Shown piece after piece: positions 1 through 8,896 of a stretch of DNA of 16,206 nt (within the stretch, counting starts at the first letter, position 1; the number at the start of each line of letters is the position of its first letter). Source of the stretch: Isotricha intestinalis (Eukaryota; Ciliophora; Litostomatea; Vestibuliferida; Isotrichidae). The notes under the pieces are model-generated. The model was given only the letters and a program-made list of their open reading frames with translations. It made no database searches and was not told where the DNA came from. A program made the translations under genes and the position numbers. The stretch spans positions 1-16,206 of the forward strand of contig JAJJLU010004238.1 in the NCBI GenBank assembly GCA_023807065.1, written 5' to 3'.

Positions 1-821
1 TGTTCTTTTTTTTTGGTAAAGATTTTTCTATTATTTTCTTATATTTTTATTATTTTTTTTCTTTATCATTACGTGGTGCTTAAAATGGAATTTTATAATA
101 TATAATTTTTCAAGATAATAATAATTATAAATTATAAATTAAAAATAAATTATTTTTATATCAAATAAAAAAATATTTGATTTCTTTTATCATTATTAAT
201 TTCATTTGATATTATATTTATTAATTGAGATGTATTTTCCAAAGATCTTTGTTTTTTTTCTTGCATTTGATTAATTCTTAATATCTTCAAATTAAACATA
301 CTTTAATAACTTGATAATGATTTTTTAATTTTGTTATTTTACTGTATTCTTTTTTCATTGTATTCTCAATTCATTAATATTTACTAAAAAATCAATTCTC
401 CTTAATTATATTTGTATTATCCCTATAAACAAAAAAATAATAAATTTCTAAAAAAAGAATGGAAGCAGAAATTTACAATATATATACAAAAAAATTTAAA
501 ATCATTAAACAAATCATATTTAAAATAATTTAAATCACATGAATTGTATTTATAATGTATTGATTCAATTTTAAATAATATTATTGTCTTTGATTTTCTA
601 AAAGAAATAATTTTTTATTAATATTATTCATAATTAATTGTGATGATTTAAGAAAGTTCTATTAAATGAAATATACTTAATAATAAATAACTGTAATAAT
701 GGAATTGAAGTTTAATTTTCAAATTTTAAATAATTATTAAAGAAAATATTTTAAATTTAAATCTTATTTTATGTTTTCAATAATTATATACAATATTTTA
801 CAAAAAAATAAAAATTAAAAA
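1..821. other. AT-rich 5' flank, no confident gene
   Basis: The stretch is almost pure A/T with poly-T runs near the left end and an A-rich leader just before the gene at 822. I see no tRNA-like or other structured RNA. Short coding-like pieces occur on the minus strand: a 16-codon piece from 631, and a better candidate at 156-358 listed separately. The promoter of the 822 gene must lie here, but no recognisable element stands out from the background. Confidence 0.5.
156..358 (-). CDS. Possible 61-residue two-exon gene or gene remnant
   Basis: On the minus strand an ATG at 358 opens 19 codons ending at 302. A 17-nt segment (301-285) begins GTATGT and ends AAG. Removing it joins the frame to 42 more codons and a TAA at 158-156. 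The predicted product is 61 residues, Lys/Asn/Gln/Ile-rich and helical in character (for example a KKQRSLENTSQLINII stretch). Composition resembles the real genes more than the surrounding A/T runs. A 17-nt intron would be extremely short, although very small introns are known in some ciliates. The alternative is a 47-codon ORF from an ATG at 299 without splicing, or a decayed gene. No family recognised. Confidence 0.22.
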
Positions 822-2858
822 ATGTCTTCTTTACCTAGAAAAGAAAGTGATTCAAGTTTAGCAAGTACAAAATCTGCAATATCATCAATAATAAATTTAA
901 AAAATAAATGTTTATATAAAAAAGAAATATTAAGTACACTTCAAAAATTACCTATTTCAATTAATAAAGATGGATTATTAAAAAATATTAGTAAAATTCA
1001 TAATTTAAATAATGAAAAAAAAGACAAACCTATTTTAATTAATGCTTTAAAAAATAATTATACTAATTCCTTTCAAAATAAAAAAAATAAGATTATTGTC
1101 AATAAAATAAATATAGAAAAAAATAATAAAGAAATTGAAAAGATTATTTTAAATCTTAAAAATTTATTTATTCAATTAAAAAACTCATTTACCAATTATG
1201 AAAATTGTGATAAAGAATGTGAAGAATTTATTGATTTATTCAATAATAATTTTGATACAATACTTGAAAAAACAAAAGCTTTAGAATATATGCCATTAAT
1301 AAATAACTCAATGAATTTAATTTTATTATCAATTATTTTAATTTATAGTTTATCTAATAATGAAAAATATTATTTGTTTGAATTTGACTCAAATAAAATT
1401 TTAGATTGTTGTAAAACTTTAATTGAGGTGGTATTTGAAAAATGTATAAATCCAAATGAAATAAATTTAAAAGAAAAATCAAATATTATAACAAATTTAT
1501 ATATAAATATATCAAATTCCCTTAATATTATTATATCAAAATATGATCAAATAATTCCTTTAATTTCAAATGATTTGGATTTAATATTAAAAAATATAAG
1601 AAGAATAAATTATAAAGAAATATATAATTTTTATAAAGAAAAAATAAAAAATACAAATGAAAAAAATAAAAAAATAAAAGAAACAAAAATAGAAGAAAAC
1701 CCAATTAATATATTTAAACATAAACCAAGTCAATCATATCGAGAACCAAATCAAAATATAAATTATGAAAAAGAAAACAGAGGATATTCAAAAGACAACA
1801 ATAATTCAACTAAAAAACATATATATTTAAATTCTGCTTCAGCATTAAATTCATATAGAATACAATCACCAAATTTTTCATATAATGCAATAAATGAAAG
1901 TAATGATATTGGAAATATAAATAATGTAAATGCTTTTTCAATTGGAGGTTTAATTTTTCCTTATAAAAGATTTAAAAGTAAAAATCACAGAAAATATAAT
2001 TATACTAATGAAACTAATTCAAATCATACTTCCTATAATAATAAGATTTATCATACTGTTGATGGAAGTTGCCCTGATAGTCATGTTAAAATTATTATTA
2101 ATGAAAATCCTGATGAAAATAATAATAATTATAATGAAAATTATTATGATAATGAAAATAATAATAATTATAATGAAAATTATTATGATAATGAAAATAA
2201 TAATAATAATAACTCTAATATTTATGCCACAACTCACAATTTAAATTTAAAAAAAAACTTTATTGATTTTTATAATCCTATACAAAATTCACTTAATAAA
2301 AATTATACAAAAAATAGTAGGAGAATTCAAACTAAAAGAAATACTCTAATTATTCCTTTTAAAACTAATAAAAATTATACTATTATAATTAATTTAGATG
2401 AAACTTTAATTCATTGTTTTAAAAATAATAAAATTATTTTAAGAAATAATATAATTGATTTTTTATCTTCTTTAATTCCTTATTATGAATTAATTTCTTT
2501 TACTTACGGAAATAAAAATTATTCTGATAAAATATTAAATTTAATAGAAGAAAAAGAAAAATATTTTGACTTTAATTTATATAAAGAAAATTCAACTTAT
2601 TTAAATGAAGAATATTATAAAAATTTTGATAAATTAGGAAGGGATATAAAAAGAACAATAATAATTGAAGATATTGATAATAATTTAGGAAATAAAAATG
2701 ATAATTCAATTTTAATAAAATCTTTCATTAAAAATGAAAGAGATTTAATTTTAAAAAATTTAAGCATTTTATTAATTAAGATTGCAAAAGAAGAAAATGA
2801 TGACGTAAGAAAAAGTATAAAAATGTATCAAAAAGAAATAAAAACTAAATTAACATGA
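822..2858 (+). CDS. FCP1/SCP-like (NLI-interacting-factor) phosphatase-fold protein, probably inactive
   Basis: A 678-residue protein with three parts: a Ser/Lys-rich start, a helical region at about 85-290, a long Asn-rich disordered linker at about 290-510, and a C-terminal HAD-fold FCP1-like domain at about 510-678. The domain is recognised by IIINLDETLIHCF (near 521-533), FTYGNKNYSDKIL, the FDKLGRDIKR segment and a closing block resembling the family end. FCP1/SCP enzymes dephosphorylate Ser/Thr, classically on the RNA polymerase II tail, using DxDxT/V. Here the first Asp, the nucleophile, is Asn524, while Asp526 and Thr528 remain. The later IIVDN motif reads IIIED. I infer a pseudophosphatase that binds rather than cleaves. 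No membrane segment or clear mitochondrial presequence is seen, so TIM50 is unlikely. The start lies in an A-rich leader and the stop is TGA. Confidence 0.8.
   Translation: MSSLPRKESDSSLASTKSAISSIINLKNKCLYKKEILSTLQKLPISINKDGLLKNISKIHNLNNEKKDKPILINALKNNYTNSFQNKKNKIIVNKINIEKNNKEIEKIILNLKNLFIQLKNSFTNYENCDKECEEFIDLFNNNFDTILEKTKALEYMPLINNSMNLILLSIILIYSLSNNEKYYLFEFDSNKILDCCKTLIEVVFEKCINPNEINLKEKSNIITNLYINISNSLNIIISKYDQIIPLISNDLDLILKNIRRINYKEIYNFYKEKIKNTNEKNKKIKETKIEENPINIFKHKPSQSYREPNQNINYEKENRGYSKDNNNSTKKHIYLNSASALNSYRIQSPNFSYNAINESNDIGNINNVNAFSIGGLIFPYKRFKSKNHRKYNYTNETNSNHTSYNNKIYHTVDGSCPDSHVKIIINENPDENNNNYNENYYDNENNNNYNENYYDNENNNNNNSNIYATTHNLNLKKNFIDFYNPIQNSLNKNYTKNSRRIQTKRNTLIIPFKTNKNYTIIINLDETLIHCFKNNKIILRNNIIDFLSSLIPYYELISFTYGNKNYSDKILNLIEEKEKYFDFNLYKENSTYLNEEYYKNFDKLGRDIKRTIIIEDIDNNLGNKNDNSILIKSFIKNERDLILKNLSILLIKIAKEENDDVRKSIKMYQKEIKTKLT
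2115..2207 (+). repeat. 39-bp tandem repeat inside the FCP1-like gene
   Basis: Two perfect 39-bp copies (2115-2153 and 2154-2192) are followed by a partial third. They encode a 13-residue unit, ENNNNYNENYYDN, in the disordered linker. The in-frame length keeps the reading frame open if copies are gained or lost. Confidence 0.85.
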
Positions 2859-2989
2859 AATAAAGTGAAAAATAATTGATTTCTATATATAAAAATAAAA
2901 AAAGTTAAAAGAAAGAATATAAATATATAAAAAATAAATTTAAAAAATAAAAAAAATAAATAATTATATAATAATAATTGCTCAATTTT

Positions 2990-3529
2990 TTAAACAATAT
3001 AAACATCAAATTCAAATTCTTTATTAACATTAAGTAAACAATCAATATCATTAACATTACAAGTACTCATAAAGCAGAATTTAAAAGTATCTCTAACATC
3101 AAATATTCCTCTATTACCAAAAATATCTACTAAATTTTCTTTAATAACAATTTTATGTCCTAAGACAAAATCTTTTTTTTTAATATTTTCAGGTTTACTC
3201 ATATCTTTATCATAAAATTGAAATTGTTTTAAAAAAGAAACTAAATCAAATTTAGGATCTTTTCCTAAATGATAAACTAACCAATCACCATTTCTCATTC
3301 CTGAAGCCATTTGTTCTTGAATTTCTTTTTGTATTTCATTTTTTAATGTTGCATCTTCGTCTAATTTCTTCTTTAATTTATATATATCTATTAAACGAGC
3401 TTTTATACTAAAAAATGTATCTAATGTTGATGATGGATTTATAAATAAAAATGGTTTGTTTTCTTCCTCTTTTCCATTTAGGATTGTTAATATTTCTGAA
3501 AGAGATATTTTTTTATATTTTGAATTCAT
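2990..3529 (-). CDS. Unrecognised conserved-looking protein, 179 residues
   Basis: A complete ORF with an A-rich leader on its coding strand. I do not recognise the family with confidence. Visible features are a hydrophobic strand (KPFLFINPSSTLDTFF, about 25-40), a charged helix (about 45-72), a MRNGDWLVYHLGKDPKFDLV segment (about 77-96) and a C-terminal half with alternating hydrophobic residues and a few scattered Cys. There is no signal peptide, membrane segment or nucleotide-binding motif. Composition is less repetitive than the disordered parts of neighbouring proteins, suggesting a folded globular protein. It lies tail-to-tail with the FCP1-like gene and head-to-tail, 128 bp away, with the protease-like gene. 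I give no function. Confidence 0.7.
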   Translation of the reverse strand: MNSKYKKISLSEILTILNGKEEENKPFLFINPSSTLDTFFSIKARLIDIYKLKKKLDEDATLKNEIQKEIQEQMASGMRNGDWLVYHLGKDPKFDLVSFLKQFQFYDKDMSKPENIKKKDFVLGHKIVIKENLVDIFGNRGIFDVRDTFKFCFMSTCNVNDIDCLLNVNKEFEFDVYIV

Positions 3530-3656
3530 TTTTTGTTTTTTTTAAATTATTTAAGATATTGATTCAAAATTGGTTAAATTTATTTTTTTTTTTAAAATAC
3601 TTATATTTATATTTTTTTATTTGTTAATTTTTAAATAAATATTAATATTTCAATAT

Positions 3657-5000
3657 TTAAATTTTATCAAATTCTTCATAATCAACTTCTTCTTCGAAAA
3701 ATCCCTTTTTTTTTCTTCTACTTTTTCTATACATAATAAAAATAAAATATAAGATAAGTAAAAATGAAAAAAATACAACTATTACAATATATAAATTATA
3801 ATTTTTTTTTCCAGGAACAATTTTTCGGTCATCTTTCTTACTTTTATCATCATCATCAATTTCTCCTTCTTTAAAATCAACTTTAAACTCATAAAGACCC
3901 ATAATTTTTTTATCTTGATCAAAAATAAAATCATATTTTTTAAGCAAAGGTAATCCAATATAAGTTTCATAAGAAGATAATAATTGATCAAATATAATTA
4001 ATAAATATTTTTTCCCATTATAAACTTTAGTTAAATCATTATAATCTAATTTAAAGGTTATATTTCCATTTGATCTTTTAAATTCAAAATTAATATTATC
4101 TAAACTAACATCTTCATTACAATAAAAAAAAGAATAATAAAAATTAACTTTTTCTTCAAAGCATTTATTCTCACTAATTTTTTTTCCAAAAAAATTTGTT
4201 ACCAATTCTTTTTTCACATTTAAATCCATAATTACAACACCAAGATTAGGATTAATAAATATAGTAGAAATACTAGTTACTCTATCATTAAAATTTACTG
4301 AAAAATAATCCCATCCCCAATTTAACTTTAATTCTTTTAGAATTTTTACATTTGCATATTTAAATAAATCATCTGAATAATTTTCATATATATTTTTTCC
4401 TATTATTATTCTTCCATTGTTGTTTTTCTCATTGAATTTTAATGTAAACATATAATTATCTATTAAGTCATTTTTTTTTAATGAATGTATGAACCCACTT
4501 TCTTTAAATTGAGGTTTTCCAATATCAATAACTCCTAATCCAAAAGTACCTGAATAATTTAAATTTGTTTCTTTATTTATTTTTGTTACTAATACAAAAT
4601 TTAAAGGAAATTCTTCTGTTTTGTCGTTTAATTTTAATATATCTGTACTATTATTTCCATTTTGAAATAAAGTTTTTTCGAACAAAATTGTTTCATTTTC
4701 TTTATTATATTGATTATATGATGATGATTTATTTTTATTGTATTTTTCTTTCGATTTTATTTCAGGTAAATTTGAATCTAAAACATATGAATGATAAGAA
4801 GTAAAATCTAAAAAAAAATTTAAATTTTGATAAGGATTTCCTATTTTAATATTTGTTGTTATATCATTGTATAACATTTTATTCATAAATTGACTAGGAG
4901 TTAAATTATCTTCTATATTTGATAATGAACTTTTAAAAGGAATAATTATATATTCATAAGATAAATTTATTAAATATAAGAATATTAAACTCAATTGCAT
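3657..5000 (-). CDS. Pepsin-like (A1) aspartyl protease homologue, type I membrane protein, active site degenerate
   Basis: A 447-residue protein. It has a hydrophobic signal peptide (about 1-16), a two-lobed pepsin-like domain (about 44-371), an acidic/Lys stalk (about 375-400), one membrane helix (about 402-424) and a basic then acidic cytoplasmic tail. Family landmarks are IKIGNPYQNLNFFLD, GTFGLGVID, FTLKF with GRIIIGKN, a Cys280/Cys294 pair, and ETYIGLPLLKKYDFIFDQD for the closing strand. The catalytic DTGS is DFTS (Asp65) and the second DTGT is DLNV (Asp259). Both Asp survive but the conserved Thr-Gly is lost in each lobe. I infer weak or no proteolysis, perhaps a binding role at the cell surface or in the secretory system. 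Several Asn-X-Ser/Thr sites fit a luminal location. It shares a 108-bp divergent promoter region with the HAD gene. Confidence 0.82.
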   Translation of the reverse strand: MQLSLIFLYLINLSYEYIIIPFKSSLSNIEDNLTPSQFMNKMLYNDITTNIKIGNPYQNLNFFLDFTSYHSYVLDSNLPEIKSKEKYNKNKSSSYNQYNKENETILFEKTLFQNGNNSTDILKLNDKTEEFPLNFVLVTKINKETNLNYSGTFGLGVIDIGKPQFKESGFIHSLKKNDLIDNYMFTLKFNEKNNNGRIIIGKNIYENYSDDLFKYANVKILKELKLNWGWDYFSVNFNDRVTSISTIFINPNLGVVIMDLNVKKELVTNFFGKKISENKCFEEKVNFYYSFFYCNEDVSLDNINFEFKRSNGNITFKLDYNDLTKVYNGKKYLLIIFDQLLSSYETYIGLPLLKKYDFIFDQDKKIMGLYEFKVDFKEGEIDDDDKSKKDDRKIVPGKKNYNLYIVIVVFFSFLLILYFIFIMYRKSRRKKKGFFEEEVDYEEFDKI

Positions 5001-5108
5001 TTTTAAATAAATAATTTTATACTTTAAATAAATAATTTTTATAATATATATTTTAAATAATCCATTAAAAAATATATAATTTATTTTAAAATTAAAAAAA
5101 ACAATAAA
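5001..5108. promoter_or_regulatory. Bidirectional promoter region
   Basis: These 108 bp separate two divergent starts (protease-like minus, HAD plus), so both promoters and leaders must fit here. The sequence is nearly all A/T and I see no defined element beyond A-rich leaders before both ATGs. Confidence 0.4.
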
Positions 5109-5927
5109 ATGAAAAAATATAAATTAGTTTTTTCAGATTTAGATAGAACATTACTTTCAAGAAATGATGTTCCTGAATTTAATATTGAAATAGTTGAAAA
5201 AACAAGAAAAAAAGGAGTAAAATTTTGTGTTGCAACAGGAAGAAGTTATGATGCAATAACATATATATTAAAAACATTAAATTTAGATAATACAGATAAT
5301 GGATATTCAATAATTTTAAATGGTTCTGTTATAATTTCAAATAAATCTAAAAATATTATTTATTTTAATGACATTAATTATTCTTTATCAAAAAAAATTT
5401 TTGATTTAGGAAAAAACTATGATATTATGATAATGTTTTATACAATTGATTATTGTTATTGTTATAATCCTTTAACAGAAATATTAAAAATCAAAGATAT
5501 AGTAAATGAAAAATATAAAATTATAAATGATATAGAAATTTTACAAAAGGAAAAAATAGCCAAAATAGTTTTTTCAAAATTTGACAAAAATTATTTAGAA
5601 AAAATAGGAATAGAACTAATAAATAAATTTAACAATGAAATTGAAATTTCTTTTTCTTCTGAAAAGTATTTAGAAATAAATAAAAAAGGAACAAATAAAG
5701 GCAATTCAGTAAAATTTTTATCAAATTATTTAAACATTAATATTGAAGATGTAATAGCAATAGGAGATAATAATAATGATTTATCTATGATTGAAGTTGC
5801 AGGTTTAGGTATTTGTGTTGCTAATGCTAATGATGATGTTAAAAAAAAATGTGATTATGTTTGTAAATTAACTAACGAAGAAGGTGGAGTAAAAGAAGCT
5901 TTACAAAAATTTATTTTAAATGAATAG
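5109..5927 (+). CDS. Cof-type HAD-superfamily hydrolase (HAD-IIB sugar-phosphate phosphatase type)
   Basis: A 272-residue soluble protein of normal length for the Cof family. All four HAD motifs are intact: motif I DLDRTLL with nucleophile Asp10 and acid Asp12, motif II ATGRS (Thr42), a KGNSVKFL segment carrying the conserved Lys196, and motif IV GDNNNDLSMIEVAG with Asp219 and Asp223. The region between motifs II and III (about 80-190) is the C2-type cap that sets substrate choice. Known relatives dephosphorylate sugar phosphates, flavin or pyridoxal phosphate; the substrate here cannot be read from sequence. The family is mainly bacterial, and acquisition by transfer is plausible, but base composition matches the neighbours, so any transfer is old. 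The stop is TAG, evidence that TAG is not reassigned. Confidence 0.92.
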   Translation: MKKYKLVFSDLDRTLLSRNDVPEFNIEIVEKTRKKGVKFCVATGRSYDAITYILKTLNLDNTDNGYSIILNGSVIISNKSKNIIYFNDINYSLSKKIFDLGKNYDIMIMFYTIDYCYCYNPLTEILKIKDIVNEKYKIINDIEILQKEKIAKIVFSKFDKNYLEKIGIELINKFNNEIEISFSSEKYLEINKKGTNKGNSVKFLSNYLNINIEDVIAIGDNNNDLSMIEVAGLGICVANANDDVKKKCDYVCKLTNEEGGVKEALQKFILNE

Positions 5928-6212
5928 TTATGTATAGTTTTATTGAAATATATAGATTATTTATTATCTTTTAGAAATCAAATAAAAAAAATATATTAAA
6001 ATCCAAGAAAATTCATTTTTGTTTTATTGAAATTTATATAATAATTAGAATTTTAAACAAGACAAATTTTTTTTTTTGATTGAGTAATTTTATCAAATAT
6101 ATAAATAACATTTCAATTATAATAAACATAAATAAATATAATTATTTTTCTCAAATAAAAATACATTTTTCTAATATAGATATAAAAATTATTTATAAAT
6201 ATTTAAATAAAG

Positions 6213-8615
6213 ATGTCAAACGATATTTGGAATAAATATATTAAAATGGAAAAAATAAAAATTGGAAATTATTGTAAAATATATAAAGCCAAAAACAAAG
6301 AAACAGGAAATTATGTTACTATTAAAGAAATTGATAAAGATAGAATTGATGATGATAAATATTTAAAAGAAATAGAAAAAATTAATAAAATAAATTCAGA
6401 AAATATAATAAAGTTAATAGAAATTTTTGATACGAATGAAATATTATATTTAATAATGAATTTCTATTCTTTTAATTTAGAAGATTATATAAAAATAAGA
6501 GAAAAGCCTTTTTCAATAAATGAAATAAGAGAATTATTAATTCAATTAAATAAAGTATTTAATCAAATGTTAAAGGAAAATATTATATATAGAAATTTAA
6601 AGCTTTCAAATATAATGATATCTTTTGATAGAATAGATAAATGTTTAATTAAATTATCAATTTATGGTGTTAATAAATTTTTAAAAAAAATAAATTCTTT
6701 TTCAACAAGTATACAATCATTAACAACTGCTCCTGAAATTTTACAAGATAGAACAATAACAAAAAAATGTGATTTATGGAGTTTAGGTATTATAATTTAT
6801 TATTTATTATTTAAAGAATATCCTTATAATGGTAGTAATGAAATAATGTTGATTAAAGAGATTACTTCAGGTAAAAAATTAAAAAAGTGTGAAAATGAAG
6901 AATTAAATGATTTAATGAATAAAATGTTAACATTTGATGTTAATGAAAGAATTTCTTGGGAAGAATATTTTAATCATTCTTTTTTTGAACAAAAGAAAAA
7001 ATTCAATTTCATTTGTGAAAACCATTCAAAAATTTTTCAATTTTATTGTAAAAATTGTAAAAAAAATATTTGTAATGATTGCTTAAATTTACATAATAAT
7101 CATCAAATTTTTTCTTTTTCTAAAATAGGATTTACAAATGAAGAATTGAATCAAGTAGAAAATATAAATAAAGAGATTACAAATAATTTAATTCACTTAA
7201 ATAAAATCAAAAATGATATTTCAATTATATTGAATCAAATAAAATTAATTAAAGAAAATAATTCTATTTATGAAAATGATTCTTCTAATAATTTCAAAAA
7301 ATATTATATTGATAATTTAAAGTGGTTGAATGATAAAATAAAAATAGATGAAAATATTGAATTAATTGAATTAAATTTAAATGAACAGGAACTTTCTAAT
7401 AATAACTTTATAATAAGTGAATATGATATAAAAGAAGATAATATAAATAAAGAAATTCAAATATTAAATTGTTTTGAACAAGCTTTAAAGGAAAAATCAT
7501 ATTTATCAGGAATTGAAAATGAAAAAGAATTAAGGGAAAATTGTGAATTATTTTTAAATGATGAAAAAATAAATTTTTGTTTTAAATATAAATTCCCAAG
7601 AGAAGGGAAATATAAAATTAAAATGGCATTTAAAAGATATTTAACAAATACAAATTATATGTTTTATGAATGTTCTTCATTAATTTCTATAGATTTATCA
7701 AATTTTTTAACAAATAAAGTACTAAATATGAAATTTATGTTTCATAAATGTACGTCTTTATCAAATATTTCTGTATCTAATTTTAATACAAATAATGTAT
7801 GTTCAATGGATTATATGTTTCATGGATGTTCTTCTTTAACTTCGTTAAATTTATCTAATTTTAATACTAATAATGTAAATAATATGAGAGGGATGTTCTA
7901 TGATTGTTCTTCTTTAACTTCTTTAAATTTAACTAATTTTAATACTAATAATGTAAATAATATGAGTTATATGTTCTATGATTGTTCTTCTTTAACTTCT
8001 TTAAATTTATCTAATTTTAATACTAATAATGTTAAAGATATGAGTTGTATGTTCAATCATTGTTCTTCTTTAACTTCTTTAAATTTATCTAATTTTAATA
8101 CTAATAATGTTGAAGATATGAGTCAAATGTTCTCTGATTGTTCTTCTTTAACTTCTTTAAATTTATCTAATTTTAATACCAATAATGTTATTTATATGGA
8201 TGCAATGTTTCAATTATGTTCTTCTTTAAAATCATTAGATATATCTAATTTTAATACAAAAAAAGTTGAAAATATGAGTTATATATTTAATAATTGTAAA
8301 TCATTAATATCAATTGATTTATCTAGTTTTAATACTGAAAAAGTGACTAATATGAGTAATATGTTTTCTGATTGTTCTTCTTTAACTTCTTTAGATTTAT
8401 CAAATTTAAATACTAATAATGTTAAAAATATGAGTCAAATTTTTAGTGGATGTACTTCTTTAATATATTTAAATATATATAATTTTTCTTTTAATTATGA
8501 AAATAATTTGCAAAATATTTTAAATGATATTAACAAAAACTGTAATATTATTACTAAGAAAAAGAAAATAAATATAATTGAAAAACAATTTAATCAAAAA
8601 TCTAGTCCTGTTTGA
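6213..8615 (+). CDS. Pseudokinase - B-box - BspA/DUF285 leucine-rich-repeat fusion protein
   Basis: An 800-residue protein with no membrane segment. Residues 10-260 form a Ser/Thr kinase fold: VTIK (Lys38), TAPEIL (173-178) and CDLWSLGIIIYYLLF (186-200) are clear. The HRD loop reads YRN (126-128, in YRNLKLSN) and the DFG site reads IYG (150-152), so both catalytic and metal-binding Asp are absent and the Gly loop is poor. It should be a pseudokinase. Residues 268-297 fit a B-box zinc finger (C268, H271, C279, C282, C287, C290, H294, H297). A helical region (about 305-450) follows, then a short linker domain containing KFPREGKYKIKM. Residues 482 to about 757 hold eleven 26-residue repeats of the DUF285/BspA type (core MF-CSSLTSLNLSNFNTNNV). 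I infer an intracellular recognition or scaffold protein. The stop is TGA. Confidence 0.88.
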   Translation: MSNDIWNKYIKMEKIKIGNYCKIYKAKNKETGNYVTIKEIDKDRIDDDKYLKEIEKINKINSENIIKLIEIFDTNEILYLIMNFYSFNLEDYIKIREKPFSINEIRELLIQLNKVFNQMLKENIIYRNLKLSNIMISFDRIDKCLIKLSIYGVNKFLKKINSFSTSIQSLTTAPEILQDRTITKKCDLWSLGIIIYYLLFKEYPYNGSNEIMLIKEITSGKKLKKCENEELNDLMNKMLTFDVNERISWEEYFNHSFFEQKKKFNFICENHSKIFQFYCKNCKKNICNDCLNLHNNHQIFSFSKIGFTNEELNQVENINKEITNNLIHLNKIKNDISIILNQIKLIKENNSIYENDSSNNFKKYYIDNLKWLNDKIKIDENIELIELNLNEQELSNNNFIISEYDIKEDNINKEIQILNCFEQALKEKSYLSGIENEKELRENCELFLNDEKINFCFKYKFPREGKYKIKMAFKRYLTNTNYMFYECSSLISIDLSNFLTNKVLNMKFMFHKCTSLSNISVSNFNTNNVCSMDYMFHGCSSLTSLNLSNFNTNNVNNMRGMFYDCSSLTSLNLTNFNTNNVNNMSYMFYDCSSLTSLNLSNFNTNNVKDMSCMFNHCSSLTSLNLSNFNTNNVEDMSQMFSDCSSLTSLNLSNFNTNNVIYMDAMFQLCSSLKSLDISNFNTKKVENMSYIFNNCKSLISIDLSSFNTEKVTNMSNMFSDCSSLTSLDLSNLNTNNVKNMSQIFSGCTSLIYLNIYNFSFNYENNLQNILNDINKNCNIITKKKKINIIEKQFNQKSSPV
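7656..8493 (+). repeat. 78-bp tandem repeats coding BspA/DUF285 leucine-rich repeats
   Basis: About eleven units spaced 78 bp apart (for example the Cys codons at 7905 and 7983). Units 3-7 are nearly identical at DNA level, sharing the block tgttcttctttaacttc, while the first two and last four have diverged. This pattern fits recent internal expansion of the middle units. Variation concentrates at the two positions after NTNNV and the residues flanking MF, which would lie in the loop of each repeat. Confidence 0.93.
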
Positions 8616-8896
8616 ATATAAGATAAATTAACCTTAAAAATATTAATTTTTAAAAAACATATTTTATATTTTCTATTCAAGTTTTTAAAAGCATTTCTTT
8701 AATAAATTAATATTTCATATTGTTTCAAAAATCCAAAAATATTGAAAGAGATTAATAATTAATCTGAACAAAATAAAAATTTTAAATTTAATTTAACAAA
8801 ACCTTTATAAAATTATTTAAATAACATTTATTTATAAAAAAAATAAAAAAAAATCCAAAATCAAATATAAAATAAAATACTAAACTTTTCTTTTAA

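Noticed and set aside
1..821. CRISPR arrays, insertion sequences or bacterial ribosome sites, checked here and through the window.
   Set aside because: No spaced repeats, terminal inverted repeats with transposase, or Shine-Dalgarno pattern were seen; the genes are eukaryotic.
2008..2244. Ile-rich ORFs overlapping the Asn-rich repeat on both strands.
   Set aside because: They are frame shadows of the AAT repeat and have no leader or domain.
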